From contig JACKEA010000001.1 in NCBI GenBank assembly GCA_020633235.1, positions 930,001-994,000 of the forward strand: DNA of 64,000 nt, written 5' to 3'. Positions 23,971 through 32,669 of this stretch are shown here, one piece after another (position 1 is the first letter of the stretch; each line of letters opens with the position of its first letter). This DNA is from Polyangiaceae bacterium. GTDB taxonomy: Bacteria; Myxococcota_A; Polyangia; Polyangiales; Polyangiaceae. The notes under the pieces are model-generated. The model was not told the DNA's origin. It did not search any database and saw only the letters and a list, made by a program, of their open reading frames with translations. Both the position numbers and the translations under genes were made by a program.

Positions 23971-24909
23971 ATGAACACTTCTTCACAATCCAAAAAGGCC
24001 GGGAAAAAGCGGCGGCCCCGCATCAGCCGAGCCAGCAGCATCCGGCTGGTCGCGGCCTTCGACCTGCTGGAATCCCTGCGCTCCCGCAAGGCGGTGGTGC
24101 TCTTGGCGCTCTACGGACTGGGGTCCATCGGAGCCAGCGCCATCTTCATCCGCATCTTGTCCGCCGTTCGCGAGCGCCTCGAAGAGCAGGTCGGGCAAGC
24201 CGTGGACATGAAGATGATGATGGAGAGCCCGGGCATGGCTCGCATCATGGGGGCGCTCTCGGGGGATGCGGACGTGGCCAAGGCCATCGTGGCGATCCCG
24301 CCGCTGGCGTTGTTCTACGGCTGGCTGGCGATTCACTTCGTGCCGCTGCTGGTGCTGTTCACGTCGGCCGACGCCATCAGTGGAGACGTGTCCAGCGGCG
24401 CCGTACGTTACTCGTTGTTTCGCACGGATCGCGTGAGCTGGGCCGTTGGCAAGCTGGTCGGGCAGACCTGCTTGATGGCCGTCGGCGTGCTCGTCGGTGC
24501 GGTAGCCTGCTACGCGATGGGCCTGGTGTGGCTCGACGAGATGCCCGCGGGCGCCACGGCGTACTGGCTGCTCCGCATCTCGGGGCGGGCCATCGTGTAC
24601 AGCTTTGCCTATCTCGGCATGGTGCTCGGCGCCTCCCAGCTGACGCGCACCAACGCGCGCGCGGCGGGCCTCGCGTTGCTCATCATGTTCGTCTGCTGGC
24701 TGGGCGGGAACATCGTGCAGGCCGAGCCCATCCGCGAGCAGGCCCCCGGCTTCTTCGACGCCGTTTCCAAGCTGTTCCCCAGTGGCCATCACCTGGCCCT
24801 GTGGCATCCCGGCCTCAGCCACGCACTGCCCGCGTGGATGGGCCTGATCGTGATTGGCTTGGCCTTCTTCGGTCTGGGCTTTCTCCGCTTCTCCCGGAGG
24901 GACGCATGA
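23971..24909 (+). CDS. ABC-2-type transporter permease
   Basis: A 312-residue membrane protein starting MNTSSQSKKAGKKRRPRISR with a basic cytoplasmic tail. About six hydrophobic segments are seen (near residues 46-66, 108-130, 165-190, 210-230, 240-260 and 285-305). The layout is that of ABC-2 permeases with a long first periplasmic loop. It overlaps its ATPase partner by 4 nt (ATGA), so the two are co-translated as an exporter. Substrate unknown; CcmB/NatB-like lipids, drugs or peptides are options. Confidence 0.8.
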   Translation: MNTSSQSKKAGKKRRPRISRASSIRLVAAFDLLESLRSRKAVVLLALYGLGSIGASAIFIRILSAVRERLEEQVGQAVDMKMMMESPGMARIMGALSGDADVAKAIVAIPPLALFYGWLAIHFVPLLVLFTSADAISGDVSSGAVRYSLFRTDRVSWAVGKLVGQTCLMAVGVLVGAVACYAMGLVWLDEMPAGATAYWLLRISGRAIVYSFAYLGMVLGASQLTRTNARAAGLALLIMFVCWLGGNIVQAEPIREQAPGFFDAVSKLFPSGHHLALWHPGLSHALPAWMGLIVIGLAFFGLGFLRFSRRDA

Positions 24910-25835
24910 CCGCCGCTCTGGAAATCCGAGGCCTGCGCAAGGCCTACGGGCGGACGCAAGCGCTGGCCGGTCTCGACCTCACCGTACCCAAGGGCGTCAT
25001 CTGCGCCTTCATCGGTCCCAACGGTGCGGGGAAGACGACCACCTTCGGCATCGTGGGTGGGCTCATCCGACCGGACGCCGGCGAGGTGAGCATCCTCGGT
25101 CGCGGGCCGCTTTCGCCTCACGAGCACCCGGGCTCCCTCACCATGCTGCCGCAGGATTGCGAGCTCAGCCCGCATGTCACCTTGCGCCAGCTCCTGGTTC
25201 ACTATGCCCGGCTTCAGGGTTTGTCCGCCGCGGAAGCAGAGCGGGACGTGGATGCACGTCTGGACGAAGTGGCGCTCGCGGAGCGCGCGGAAGCCCGCAT
25301 CAAGACGCTGTCCCACGGCATGCGTCGCCGCGTGGCCATCGCGCAGGCTCTGCTCGGCGACCCGGATCTGGTGCTGCTGGACGAGCCCACCAGCGGACTC
25401 GATCCGGAGCTGGTCGTGCGCATGCGTGACGTCTTCGCCTCACACCGCAAGAAGCGCACGTTGGTCGTCAGCTCCCACAACCTGCTCGAGCTCGAGGCGC
25501 TGTGCGATCACGTTGCCTTCATCGAGCGCGGTCGCTGCACCCAGAGCGGCTCCATGGCGGACGTCACGGAGCAGGGCCTCATCATGCGCTATTCGGTGGA
25601 AGCCGCAGTGGACGTGGCGGCCTTGGAGCAATCGCATCCAGAGCTGGAGATGACGTGGGAGGGCAAGGTGCTCATCGCGCGGGGATCCGGTAGCTGGACG
25701 CCCGCCGCTCTCAACGCGACGATCTTGCCGTACCTCCTGCACCTGAACGCCGGCGTCCTCGAGATTCGCCGTGGCAAATCGCTCGAGGACGCCTACATGG
25801 CCGGTAAGGCCGAAGCCGAAGAAGACGAGGACTGA
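24906..25835 (+). CDS. ABC transporter ATP-binding protein
   Basis: A 309-residue ATPase beginning MTAALEIRGLRKAYGRTQAL. Walker A is GPNGAGKTTT, the signature is LSHGMRRRVAIAQALL (LSHGM instead of LSGGQ), Walker B is LVLLDEPTSGLDP, and the switch His is in VVSSHNLLE. All catalytic residues needed for ATP hydrolysis are present. A C-terminal ~90-residue extension (YSVEAAVDVAALEQ) is typical of ABC-2 exporter subunits. It works with the permease encoded just upstream. Confidence 0.93.
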   Translation: MTAALEIRGLRKAYGRTQALAGLDLTVPKGVICAFIGPNGAGKTTTFGIVGGLIRPDAGEVSILGRGPLSPHEHPGSLTMLPQDCELSPHVTLRQLLVHYARLQGLSAAEAERDVDARLDEVALAERAEARIKTLSHGMRRRVAIAQALLGDPDLVLLDEPTSGLDPELVVRMRDVFASHRKKRTLVVSSHNLLELEALCDHVAFIERGRCTQSGSMADVTEQGLIMRYSVEAAVDVAALEQSHPELEMTWEGKVLIARGSGSWTPAALNATILPYLLHLNAGVLEIRRGKSLEDAYMAGKAEAEEDED

Positions 25836-25836
25836 G

Positions 25837-27090
25837 TCAGAGCGAGCCCATCTGCGTGCCGGACTCGTCGAAGCCCATGTTCAGAATCGGGCTCCACTCG
25901 AGGACGCCGTCTTCCGCGTGGTTCAAGAGGCCGATCTGCAGACCGCGGAGCTTCTTGGCGTGGTTGAACACGCCGATCTGCACGCCGTTGGCTTCGTCGG
26001 TGATGTTGGCGATGCCGAGCTGCACGCCGTTCATCTCTTCGGCGTAGTTGCCGCCGCCGATCTGCGCGCCCACGTGCTTCTCGAAGGCCAGGTTGGCCCC
26101 GCCGATCTGACCGCCGTAGGACTTCTCCGACAGGTTCGCGGCGCCGATCTGGGCCAGGCCGCGAAAGGTCTTGGCACCGGAGAAGGCGCCGGCCTGCACC
26201 ACGCCGCTGAAGTCCATCGTGGCGCTGATGAAGCCCACCTGTGCGATTCCGCGGAAAGCGTTGGCGTAGTTGTGAAGGCCGAGCTGAGCCAGGGTCCAAA
26301 CGGCGCTGTCGTCGCTGTTGTGCTCCTCGTACAGCTCCTTGCCCTGGGCGTTGAACACGCCGATTTGCGCTAACGTCACCATGTCGCCCTCGGCGCGGTT
26401 GAAGCCGCCTACTTGCAGCGCTCCGACGAACGAGTCGTCCGTCAGGTTGTAGCCACCGAGCTGCATCAGGCCCGTGAAGCTCTCCGCTCGGTTGTAGCCC
26501 GCGAACTGGAGCGCGCCGTAGAACTCCTGGCTTCGGTTGTGGCCCAGGGTGATCTGGCCAACGCCGTAGAAGTAACGGGCGCGATTCTCTCCCAGGCTCA
26601 CCTGGGCGACGCCGCCGAGCTCGTCGGAGAGGTTTCGACCGAGGGCCAGCTGAGCCACGCCGAAGTGGCTACCGGCGTCGTTGCGGATCAGCGCCAGGGA
26701 CGCCGCTCCGTAGAAGCGCTCCGTCCGGCTCTGCGCCGCCGACAGCGTCGCCACGCCGATGAACGTGTCGCGATGGGTGCGGAGCCCCGCGTCGAGCACG
26801 TACCAGTTCTTCGGTGGATCCTCCGCCACGACCAGATCGCGATCCACGGGCTGAGGGTTCTGCGCGCGGCAGTCGGGGGTGCCGCAGGCATCCTGCGCGC
26901 GGTCCGGCACGATTTGCTGCCGCTGCACTTGCTGCTGGTTGGTGTCGCCTTGGAGCGCCCCCTCGACCATCACCGGGGCACCCGCCGGGCGGGTTCCGAT
27001 GTCGTCGTCCTTCGGCTTTTCAGCCGCGGCAGGCGCCGCCAGCGCCAGGAGACCCACTACATTCAGGACCAAGAAAGCCGTTTTTCTCAT
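25837..27090 (-). CDS. Secreted surface-repeat protein (LA_2272-like)
   Basis: A 417-residue protein with a Sec signal (MRKTAFLVLNVVGLLALAAPAAA), a Gln-rich stretch near residues 50-65, then about 15 imperfect repeats of 20-25 residues built on GxxQxGxxN (GVAQLALGRN, GVGQITLGHN, GLMQLGGYN, GVQLGIANITD, GVQIGVFNHAKK, GLQIGLLNHAED). Such repeats are known from leptospiral LA_2272-type surface proteins and from Bacteroidetes and Proteobacteria homologues, and are thought to form a beta-solenoid or barrel. Function is unknown. It ends 1 bp from the ABC ATPase stop, convergently. Confidence 0.65.
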   Translation of the reverse strand: MRKTAFLVLNVVGLLALAAPAAAEKPKDDDIGTRPAGAPVMVEGALQGDTNQQQVQRQQIVPDRAQDACGTPDCRAQNPQPVDRDLVVAEDPPKNWYVLDAGLRTHRDTFIGVATLSAAQSRTERFYGAASLALIRNDAGSHFGVAQLALGRNLSDELGGVAQVSLGENRARYFYGVGQITLGHNRSQEFYGALQFAGYNRAESFTGLMQLGGYNLTDDSFVGALQVGGFNRAEGDMVTLAQIGVFNAQGKELYEEHNSDDSAVWTLAQLGLHNYANAFRGIAQVGFISATMDFSGVVQAGAFSGAKTFRGLAQIGAANLSEKSYGGQIGGANLAFEKHVGAQIGGGNYAEEMNGVQLGIANITDEANGVQIGVFNHAKKLRGLQIGLLNHAEDGVLEWSPILNMGFDESGTQMGSL

Positions 27091-27148
27091 GACGTCACGA
27101 AAACGGCCCGAGCCCGGTACGCTTACACTCCTTTCGAGGAGAAGCGGG

Positions 27149-27517
27149 ATGACGGAGCTACCGGACGGATTTCACAGCATCACGCCCCGAATCGTCGCAG
27201 CCGGAGCTACGGACCTCGTCCACTTTCTGCAGCAGGCCTTCGGGGCCGAGGGAGAGCTCTCGGGAGACGCCCCGGCCATCCTGCGCATCGGTGATTCGAC
27301 GTTGATGGTGAGCGAGGCGGGCGAGCGCGCTCCCGCCACCGCGTTTCTCTACCTCTACGTGGCGGACGCCGACGCCTGCTACGGACGCGCCGTGGAGCTG
27401 GGAGCCACACCGCTCGAGGCTCCCGCGGACATGCCCTACGGCGATCGCCGCGCGATGGTCGAGGATGCCTGGGGCAACGTCTGGCAGATCGCTACGTACC
27501 GCGCCGCCGCCGATTGA
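27149..27517 (+). CDS. VOC (glyoxalase/bleomycin-resistance) family protein
   Basis: A 122-residue protein with an AGGAG ribosome binding site 8 bp before the ATG. The PhnB-like VOC fold is visible: ITPRIVAAGATDLVHFLQQAFGAEGE, then TAFLYLYVADADACYGRAVELGA, then YGDRRAMVEDAWGNVWQIAT. The conserved E in the last motif fits a metal ligand, but the expected His in strand 1 is replaced (TPRIV), so metal binding is uncertain. Members act as isomerases, dioxygenases or antibiotic-binding proteins. Confidence 0.85.
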   Translation: MTELPDGFHSITPRIVAAGATDLVHFLQQAFGAEGELSGDAPAILRIGDSTLMVSEAGERAPATAFLYLYVADADACYGRAVELGATPLEAPADMPYGDRRAMVEDAWGNVWQIATYRAAAD

Positions 27518-27524
27518 TCGAGAG

Positions 27525-27542
27525 CATGTCGGTCCGCCGCGA
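27525..27542 (+). repeat. Dispersed repeat, copy between convergent genes
   Basis: CATGTCGGTCCGCCGCGA matches the consensus of the dispersed element up to the second arm, which lacks one G. It lies in the 40-bp gap between the stops of the VOC gene and the convergent nucleotidyltransferase gene. Confidence 0.6.
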
Positions 27543-27557
27543 GCCCCTGCGCGGCGC

Positions 27558-28700
27558 TCACTTCCGCGCCGCAGTCATCGACGACAGCGCCAGTCGATCC
27601 ACGGCGGCGTGGTCCGCCTCCGCGGGTAGCCGCGAGGCCTGCGCGGCCCGCCGCATCTCGGCCGAGAGCTCCGCCGCCATCCGTCCCAGCTCGTCGAAGC
27701 TCAACGCTCCGTCGCGGATCGCATTCAGCTCGTCGGCGTCCGGGCGCCGCACCCGGAGCTCGCCGTCGCGGAGCACTTCGAGTCCCATCCGCATCAATCG
27801 CACCAGGTGCATCGCGTGCTTGGTATCGTAGCCGTGCCGCGCTTCGAGGTCGGCCCGCGCGCGGTTACGCTGCGCGGCCCAGCTCTGATACGCGTCCCAG
27901 TGCTTCTTCGCCGCGCGATACCGCTTCTCCGCGTTCAGCGCGGTGACCACGTCCCGGGGCAAGCTCAGCGCGTGGCTCGCGATGGCACGCAGACGCTCTT
28001 CGATCTCGGAGTCGGGCGCACGGACCACGTCCGCCACTAGCTCCCGCAGACGTCCCTGAATCTCGATGCGCGTCGCCTTGGGCATCTCGATGTCGTCTAC
28101 ACCGTAGGCCCGGAGCTTTTCGGCGAGCGCCTGCTCGATGCGATTGTCGTCGTCCCGCGAGAGGGTGCCCTCGCTCTGCGGCAATCCGAAATCCGCGCGG
28201 TTCGGCTTGGCGGCGGGTGGGTGCAGCAGCCACGCTCGGTGCGTCTCGATACGCTTGAGCTGCGCCAGCGCGTAGCCCGAGAACGTCTGCTCCACTTTGC
28301 GGGTCAGAAACAGGTGGCGTTCGGCGTGGATCCGTCGCCACTCGGGGCTGTCCACGAGCCAATCTTCCTCGTCGGCGAACAAGATCTCGAGCGCGTTCGG
28401 GTTGGCCGCCGCACACAGCCGCAGCAACTTCGCGACGTCGAAGATCAAGCACTCCGTCCGTACCCGCGCGGCCTCGCGGGCGGCGGGCCGCGCGGCGAGT
28501 CGCTCCAGAACGACGCGCGATAGCTCCCGCGTGAGCGTCCCTTCGTACTGTTCGAAATCCTCGAACAAGGACAGGCGCGTTCCGAGCGGCGCGATGCCCA
28601 CGCCCCGCAAGTCGAGATCCGAGCCCTCCCGGGCGGTGCCGTGGGCCTGGCTTCCGGCCAGCGTGAGGAAAATCGTGTCGCGATCGGGGTCGAAGCTCAT
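27558..28700 (-). CDS. Predicted nucleotidyltransferase, RlaP/YcgL-like (second of a pair)
   Basis: A 380-residue protein starting MSFDPDRDTIFLTL. The polymerase-beta-type nucleotidyltransferase motif is LAGSQAHGTAREGSDLDLRG, with the helix GS and the DxD metal ligands. The family motif FDVAKLLRLCAAANPNALEIL follows at about residues 105-125, and a helical C-terminal region contains KHAMHLVRLMRMGLEVL. This matches the family known as RlaP (COG3541, B. subtilis YcgL), predicted from gene context to add nucleotides during RNA repair. It overlaps its paralogue by 4 nt. Activity is untested here and the RNA-repair role is inference from the family. Confidence 0.75.
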   Translation of the reverse strand: MSFDPDRDTIFLTLAGSQAHGTAREGSDLDLRGVGIAPLGTRLSLFEDFEQYEGTLTRELSRVVLERLAARPAAREAARVRTECLIFDVAKLLRLCAAANPNALEILFADEEDWLVDSPEWRRIHAERHLFLTRKVEQTFSGYALAQLKRIETHRAWLLHPPAAKPNRADFGLPQSEGTLSRDDDNRIEQALAEKLRAYGVDDIEMPKATRIEIQGRLRELVADVVRAPDSEIEERLRAIASHALSLPRDVVTALNAEKRYRAAKKHWDAYQSWAAQRNRARADLEARHGYDTKHAMHLVRLMRMGLEVLRDGELRVRRPDADELNAIRDGALSFDELGRMAAELSAEMRRAAQASRLPAEADHAAVDRLALSSMTAARK

Positions 28701-29479
28701 CGGGCTCGATCCAGGCGCAGGCGAACCACGAAGTCCGACAGCGCGTCGGTGGTGGTGGCTTCGCGCGGCAGGGTGCTCGCGTCGCGAGCACGCTCGAGCT
28801 CGTTCTTCAGACGCGACAAGACGGCAGTGTGAGCGGAGATGTCCGCCGCCGAGAGCGGCATTCTCTCGGTTCCTTCGCGCTTGCGGGTCACGAGCTCGTC
28901 GAGCTGGCCGAGGCGAAAGTGCTCGTTCAAGACGCATACGTTGGCCACCACTTCGCCGGTTTGCATCATGTGGATGCCGGTGAGGAGCACCCGATAGGCG
29001 TACAGCAAGTGCTTCACGGTCGGGTCGGGCTCGGACAAACGTGCGAGGCGGCCACGAAAGAAGCCGAGGTAGTGCCGCGCCGTCGGTCGCGTGATGCAGC
29101 CCTTGCCGAGCTGCATCAGCTCTTCGTGGGCCGGCGTGGTCACCACGACCAACGGAGAGTACAGCTGCTCGAGCACGTAGCCGTTGTGCTCGGTCATCAT
29201 GCGCGCGAACTTGCGAACGTCGTGCGCGACCCAATCGAGATCCACGCTGCTCTCGTCGTCGATGGTGATGGTCTCGGCGGGCGGCGAAAGGCCGAGGAGC
29301 TCCCGGGCCGGAAGCAGGAATGCACCGCGCAGATCCACGTCGCTGTCTGCGCTCGCGAAGCCATAGAGGTGCGCGCCGCTGATGGTGGCGAACACCGGTT
29401 CGGGACCTTGACGTGTGATCTTGGCCAGCTGCTCGCGGTCGAGCCAGCTCCAGACTTCGTCGAGCTGGGCCGGCGTCAT
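28697..29479 (-). CDS. Predicted nucleotidyltransferase, RlaP/YcgL-like (first of a pair)
   Basis: A 260-residue protein beginning MTPAQLDEVWSWLDREQLA. The catalytic motif is TISGAHLYGFASADSDVDLR, and the family motif DVRKFARMMTEHNGYVLEQL follows, as in its partner. The C-terminal helix carries the KHLLYAYRVLLTGIHMMQTG segment that is typical of this family. It is shorter than the downstream paralogue, overlaps it and the upstream methyltransferase gene by 4 nt each (ATGA), and is therefore translated as part of a tight three-gene operon. Confidence 0.78.
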   Translation of the reverse strand: MTPAQLDEVWSWLDREQLAKITRQGPEPVFATISGAHLYGFASADSDVDLRGAFLLPARELLGLSPPAETITIDDESSVDLDWVAHDVRKFARMMTEHNGYVLEQLYSPLVVVTTPAHEELMQLGKGCITRPTARHYLGFFRGRLARLSEPDPTVKHLLYAYRVLLTGIHMMQTGEVVANVCVLNEHFRLGQLDELVTRKREGTERMPLSAADISAHTAVLSRLKNELERARDASTLPREATTTDALSDFVVRLRLDRAR

Positions 29480-30414
29480 CGCGGCCGCCGGCCGTGGGCC
29501 AGGTAGTGCAAGAAGCCGCGGGCAGCGGAGATGGCTCCCGCGTCGATCGCCGTCTTCATTTCGTGCTGCAAGCGCAGCGTGTGGGTCCAAAGCCCCTCGA
29601 ACTCCGCCTCGGCGCCTCCGCCCGCGAGGAATCGCCTGCGTGCCTCGTCCTTGGGCCCTCCCGTGAGGGAAACCCCAGCATCGAAGAACTGAAACAGCTG
29701 CGCGAGCTCGGTGCGCATGCGTGGCTGCTCGTAGGGCGGGTGAAGCCAGGGACACTGGTCGTTCACGCGCACGGCGACTTCCTCCAGCCCGGCGGCGGAC
29801 AAGAGCTCGGGCAAATGCTCACCGACGGCGCCATCGCCTTCTCCGAGGGCCTGCTTGCCTTCGCGACAAACGTGGAAGAACCGCAGGTACGGCTCCAGAT
29901 CGCTCCAGGGCATGCGCGGATATGCGGCGAGGTAGGAAAGCGAGTTGACGAAGTTGTTCGGCTCGGCAACCACCACCAGGCCGCCCGGGCGGCACACCCG
30001 TGCCATCTCGCGCACCGCCGCCGCCGGATCGCCCAGGTGCATGAGGACCGTCTGGCACGTCACCATGTCGAAGCCGTCGTCGTCGAAGGGTAGAGCCATG
30101 GCGCTCCCTTCCCGGAGCTCGAAGCGTCCCTTCAAGCCGAGGCGGTCGGCGCGCGCCAGAGCCTTTTCGCGAAAGCCCACCTCGATGTCGACGCCAACGA
30201 TCTGCGCGTCCCTCGGCAGGAATCGGCTGAGGCGCTGGGACCAGTGGCCCACGCCACAACCAACGTCGAGCAGACGGTGGACCTCGGACAGCCGCCAGCG
30301 CTCGGCCATCAATCCGAGATAGCCGTCGTCCCACCAGGAGTCGCGCCAGTCCCCGTCGAAAGCCGCGAGCTTGCCGTACTCGTCCGCGTCCCAGCGGTTC
30401 TTTCCCGGTGCCAT
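29476..30414 (-). CDS. SAM-dependent methyltransferase (class I)
   Basis: A 312-residue protein with motif I VHRLLDVGCGVGHWSQRL (about residues 45-62), motif II region IVGVDIEVGF, motif post II DGFDMVTCQTVLMHLGDP and motif III RPGGLVVVAEPNN. These are the SAM-binding signatures of class I methyltransferases. The C-terminal ~130 residues (from LRFFHVCREGK) are a separate helical cap, probably for the substrate. It is the first gene of the operon with two RlaP-like nucleotidyltransferases, so an RNA substrate is a reasonable guess but not shown; small-molecule methyltransferases look the same. Confidence 0.8.
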   Translation of the reverse strand: MAPGKNRWDADEYGKLAAFDGDWRDSWWDDGYLGLMAERWRLSEVHRLLDVGCGVGHWSQRLSRFLPRDAQIVGVDIEVGFREKALARADRLGLKGRFELREGSAMALPFDDDGFDMVTCQTVLMHLGDPAAAVREMARVCRPGGLVVVAEPNNFVNSLSYLAAYPRMPWSDLEPYLRFFHVCREGKQALGEGDGAVGEHLPELLSAAGLEEVAVRVNDQCPWLHPPYEQPRMRTELAQLFQFFDAGVSLTGGPKDEARRRFLAGGGAEAEFEGLWTHTLRLQHEMKTAIDAGAISAARGFLHYLAHGRRPR

Positions 30415-30456
30415 GACTCGCGCAACGTCCCCGCGCGCGGCGCCGCCGTCAACGTG

Positions 30457-31563
30457 TCACTTGGGGCGGGCCAGGATCTCCATGAAGCGCGAGCTGTCGT
30501 GCGCCAGGTACACGCACTGCTCGTCGACGGTAAGGTCCACGCGCCCGCCACCTGCGGTGACGTCTGCCACACGGAAGTGCTCGAGCTCTTCACGCTTGCC
30601 GCCGGCGCGCGGGAGCCGCACCACCATGTCACGCTCGGAGTAGGCGGGAGTGTTCAGGATGTAGAGGTCGCTTTCGTCCCAGGCCAGGGCCTCGAAGGGC
30701 ATCGCGCCGTCCCCGGTGAGCGTCTTCACCGCTCCGCCGGCGTCGGATACTTGCTGTACCCCGGTGGACGATTGAAACAGCACGACGCCGCCGCCGGGCA
30801 CGATGCGCCCGGGGAATGCTTGCTTTTCCGCGAGCACGGTCAGCGCGCCACCCGTGAGCGCCAGCTTCAAGATGCGCCGCTTGCTCCAGTCGCTCACGTA
30901 GGCGGCGGCGTCGGTCACGGTGAGCGCGCTGTACTCGCACTTCGTGCTCTTGGACGCGCGCGGGATGCTGGCCACGACGGTCGTCGTTCCGCTCTCGCCT
31001 TCGACGCTGACCAGCTCGTCGGCTTCCTGGTCCGCCGGGCATCGGAGCGCGTAGAGCTTGCCGCCTCCCAACGCGAGAGGCTTTCCCACCTTGGGTGCGA
31101 GCTCCCGAGCCTCCCCGCCGGATAGAGGCAGCGCCATCAGCTTGCGGCCGACGGTGAAGTAGGCCGCGCCCTCGTCGACCACCAGGGCGTCGGGCGCCTT
31201 CGTCGAAGTGACGTGGCCGATCTCTGCGGCCTTGTCGCCGTTGCGCGGCATGGCCAGCAGCGTCGCGCGGGCGCGGGCCTCCTCGTGGGCGAATACGTAC
31301 ACGTGTCCGTTCGCCGTGACGGGCAGCGCCGCTCGGCCGCCGTGGGCGCCAATGGCCACCAGCTTCTTCTTCGCGAGGGCCTTGCACTGGATCGGGGAGG
31401 GGACGGGCTTTGGCGTGCGCGCGACGGGCGCGGGCGCCGACGCCGCCACGGGAGCTCTGACCGACGAGACCGCCGTGCTGGGCGCCGTGGCCTCGGCCGG
31501 TGCGGGCTCTTCCTTGCATCCCAGAGCGAGCGGGGCAGCGAGCAGGGCGACGAACAAGCGCAT
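30457..31563 (-). CDS. Lipoprotein with beta-propeller-like fold
   Basis: A 368-residue protein with lipoprotein signal MRLFVALLAAPLALGCKEE (Cys 16) and an Ala/Pro/Ser linker to about residue 55. The rest shows about six repeats of a GG-x-VYxx / DxxxxYVxxW kind (ALVVDEGAAYFTVG, KLYALRCPAD, AAYVSDWSKRRILKLALTGG, DLYILNTPA, VDLTVDEQCVYLAHD), a pattern of beta-propeller blades that myxobacteria carry in many copies. Probably a binding scaffold at the cell surface. No catalytic site seen. Confidence 0.65.
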   Translation of the reverse strand: MRLFVALLAAPLALGCKEEPAPAEATAPSTAVSSVRAPVAASAPAPVARTPKPVPSPIQCKALAKKKLVAIGAHGGRAALPVTANGHVYVFAHEEARARATLLAMPRNGDKAAEIGHVTSTKAPDALVVDEGAAYFTVGRKLMALPLSGGEARELAPKVGKPLALGGGKLYALRCPADQEADELVSVEGESGTTTVVASIPRASKSTKCEYSALTVTDAAAYVSDWSKRRILKLALTGGALTVLAEKQAFPGRIVPGGGVVLFQSSTGVQQVSDAGGAVKTLTGDGAMPFEALAWDESDLYILNTPAYSERDMVVRLPRAGGKREELEHFRVADVTAGGGRVDLTVDEQCVYLAHDSSRFMEILARPK

Positions 31564-31613
31564 GCGAGGCTTAGACTCGCCGACCCGCGCCGCGTCAAGC
31601 GGTCGCCATCAGT

Positions 31614-31634
31614 GGTTCCGCGGCGGACCGACAT
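31614..31634 (-). repeat. Dispersed repeat, copy in divergent region
   Basis: GGTTCCGCGGCGGACCGACA is the reverse complement of TGTCGGTCCGCCGCGGAACC, a full match to the core consensus. It lies between the 5' ends of the propeller lipoprotein and the NlpC/P60-like gene. Confidence 0.7.
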
Positions 31635-31675
31635 CCTGAGGCAACCGGTGGTGCCGGGAGTCCGAGGGGGGCGCC

Positions 31676-32668
31676 ATGAGCGTCTCCCCGGTCCAGGCCC
31701 GTCGTCCCGAACACCCCCGACTCCCGGAAGCTCCACCGCCCGAGCGCCCGGAGCGCCCGGCTCGAGCCGAAGCAGCGCTGCGCCCTGCGGTGCATTCCCT
31801 CGTCACGCAGCGTGGCGCGTCCGCGAGCACGGAGCAGATCAAGGCGCGGCTCCAGAGCTTCATGGAAGCGGCTTCTGGGCCCTATCGCGTGGGCGGCAAG
31901 GAGCTCGTGGTACCGCCGGCGTTCCGCATGGTCGGCGGCATGAACCAAGAGTCGCCCGGAGTGTACGTCACGCGCATCCGTCGAGAGCTGTCGCCAAAGG
32001 CGTATCGCGCGGTCGCTCGCGATCTCGGGCTGGTCACTTCCGGCAAGGGCACGCCGGAACAGATCCGCCGCGTCACGCAAGCGGTGATCGACTCGCCGGC
32101 GGGCGCGCGCTACCCGGCTACGGAAGCCGGCGTGCGACAGTTGATGTGGGACCATGGCATCGGAATGGACTGCTCGGGCTACGTGCACCACGCTTTCCTG
32201 GCCGCGCGCGGGGCGCCGGCGGCGCGCTATGGGCTCGGAGACGTGCTGGCGTCGGGGCTGCAAGCGCCGTCACCGCGCACGTTTCGTCGCGTCGACCCGG
32301 CGGACGCCAAGGCGGGGGACGTGATGGTGCTCACGGGCGGGTCGGACGGCACCGGGCACAAGGTCATCGTGTTCGATCGCCACGCGGTGCCGCAGAAAAC
32401 GGCGATGCACCAGCGCATCGCGCGGGCCCTGGGGGATTCGCCCAACTCGCGCTTCGTGATCCTCGAATGCGATTCGGCCTGGGGCGCCGGCGGTGAGGCC
32501 AGCCGCGGCGGAGTGGAGCGCCACGCTTGGGCGTACGATGCGGGCAGTGGGCGCTGGGCGTCGTTGGTGAAGGACGATCGCGGGCAGTGGCAGGCCTTTG
32601 CCTCCCGAAAACCCGGCCCCTACGACCACGACTTGATGGGCGTGTTCCGCCCGCGAACGGAGAGCTGA
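31676..32668 (+). CDS. NlpC/P60-like cysteine peptidase or amidase
   Basis: A 330-residue protein without a signal peptide; residues 1-45 are Pro/Arg-rich and disordered. The catalytic Cys lies in GIGMDCSGYVHHAFLAARG (DCSG motif), a His candidate in GTGHKVIVFDRHAV and a downstream acidic/His partner in the FVILECDSAWG region. The signature matches NlpC/P60 cell-wall peptidases and their distant CHAP/papain-like relatives. Myxobacteria use such enzymes in peptidoglycan turnover or prey lysis; lack of a signal peptide leaves other roles (toxin-like effector) open. Confidence 0.7.
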   Translation: MSVSPVQARRPEHPRLPEAPPPERPERPARAEAALRPAVHSLVTQRGASASTEQIKARLQSFMEAASGPYRVGGKELVVPPAFRMVGGMNQESPGVYVTRIRRELSPKAYRAVARDLGLVTSGKGTPEQIRRVTQAVIDSPAGARYPATEAGVRQLMWDHGIGMDCSGYVHHAFLAARGAPAARYGLGDVLASGLQAPSPRTFRRVDPADAKAGDVMVLTGGSDGTGHKVIVFDRHAVPQKTAMHQRIARALGDSPNSRFVILECDSAWGAGGEASRGGVERHAWAYDAGSGRWASLVKDDRGQWQAFASRKPGPYDHDLMGVFRPRTES

Positions 32669-32669
32669 G

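Noticed and set aside
28829..29506. Long plus-strand frame opposite the nucleotidyltransferase genes
   Set aside because: It is a shadow of the high-GC coding strand: the minus-strand proteins have complete family motifs, and the plus-strand frame has none.
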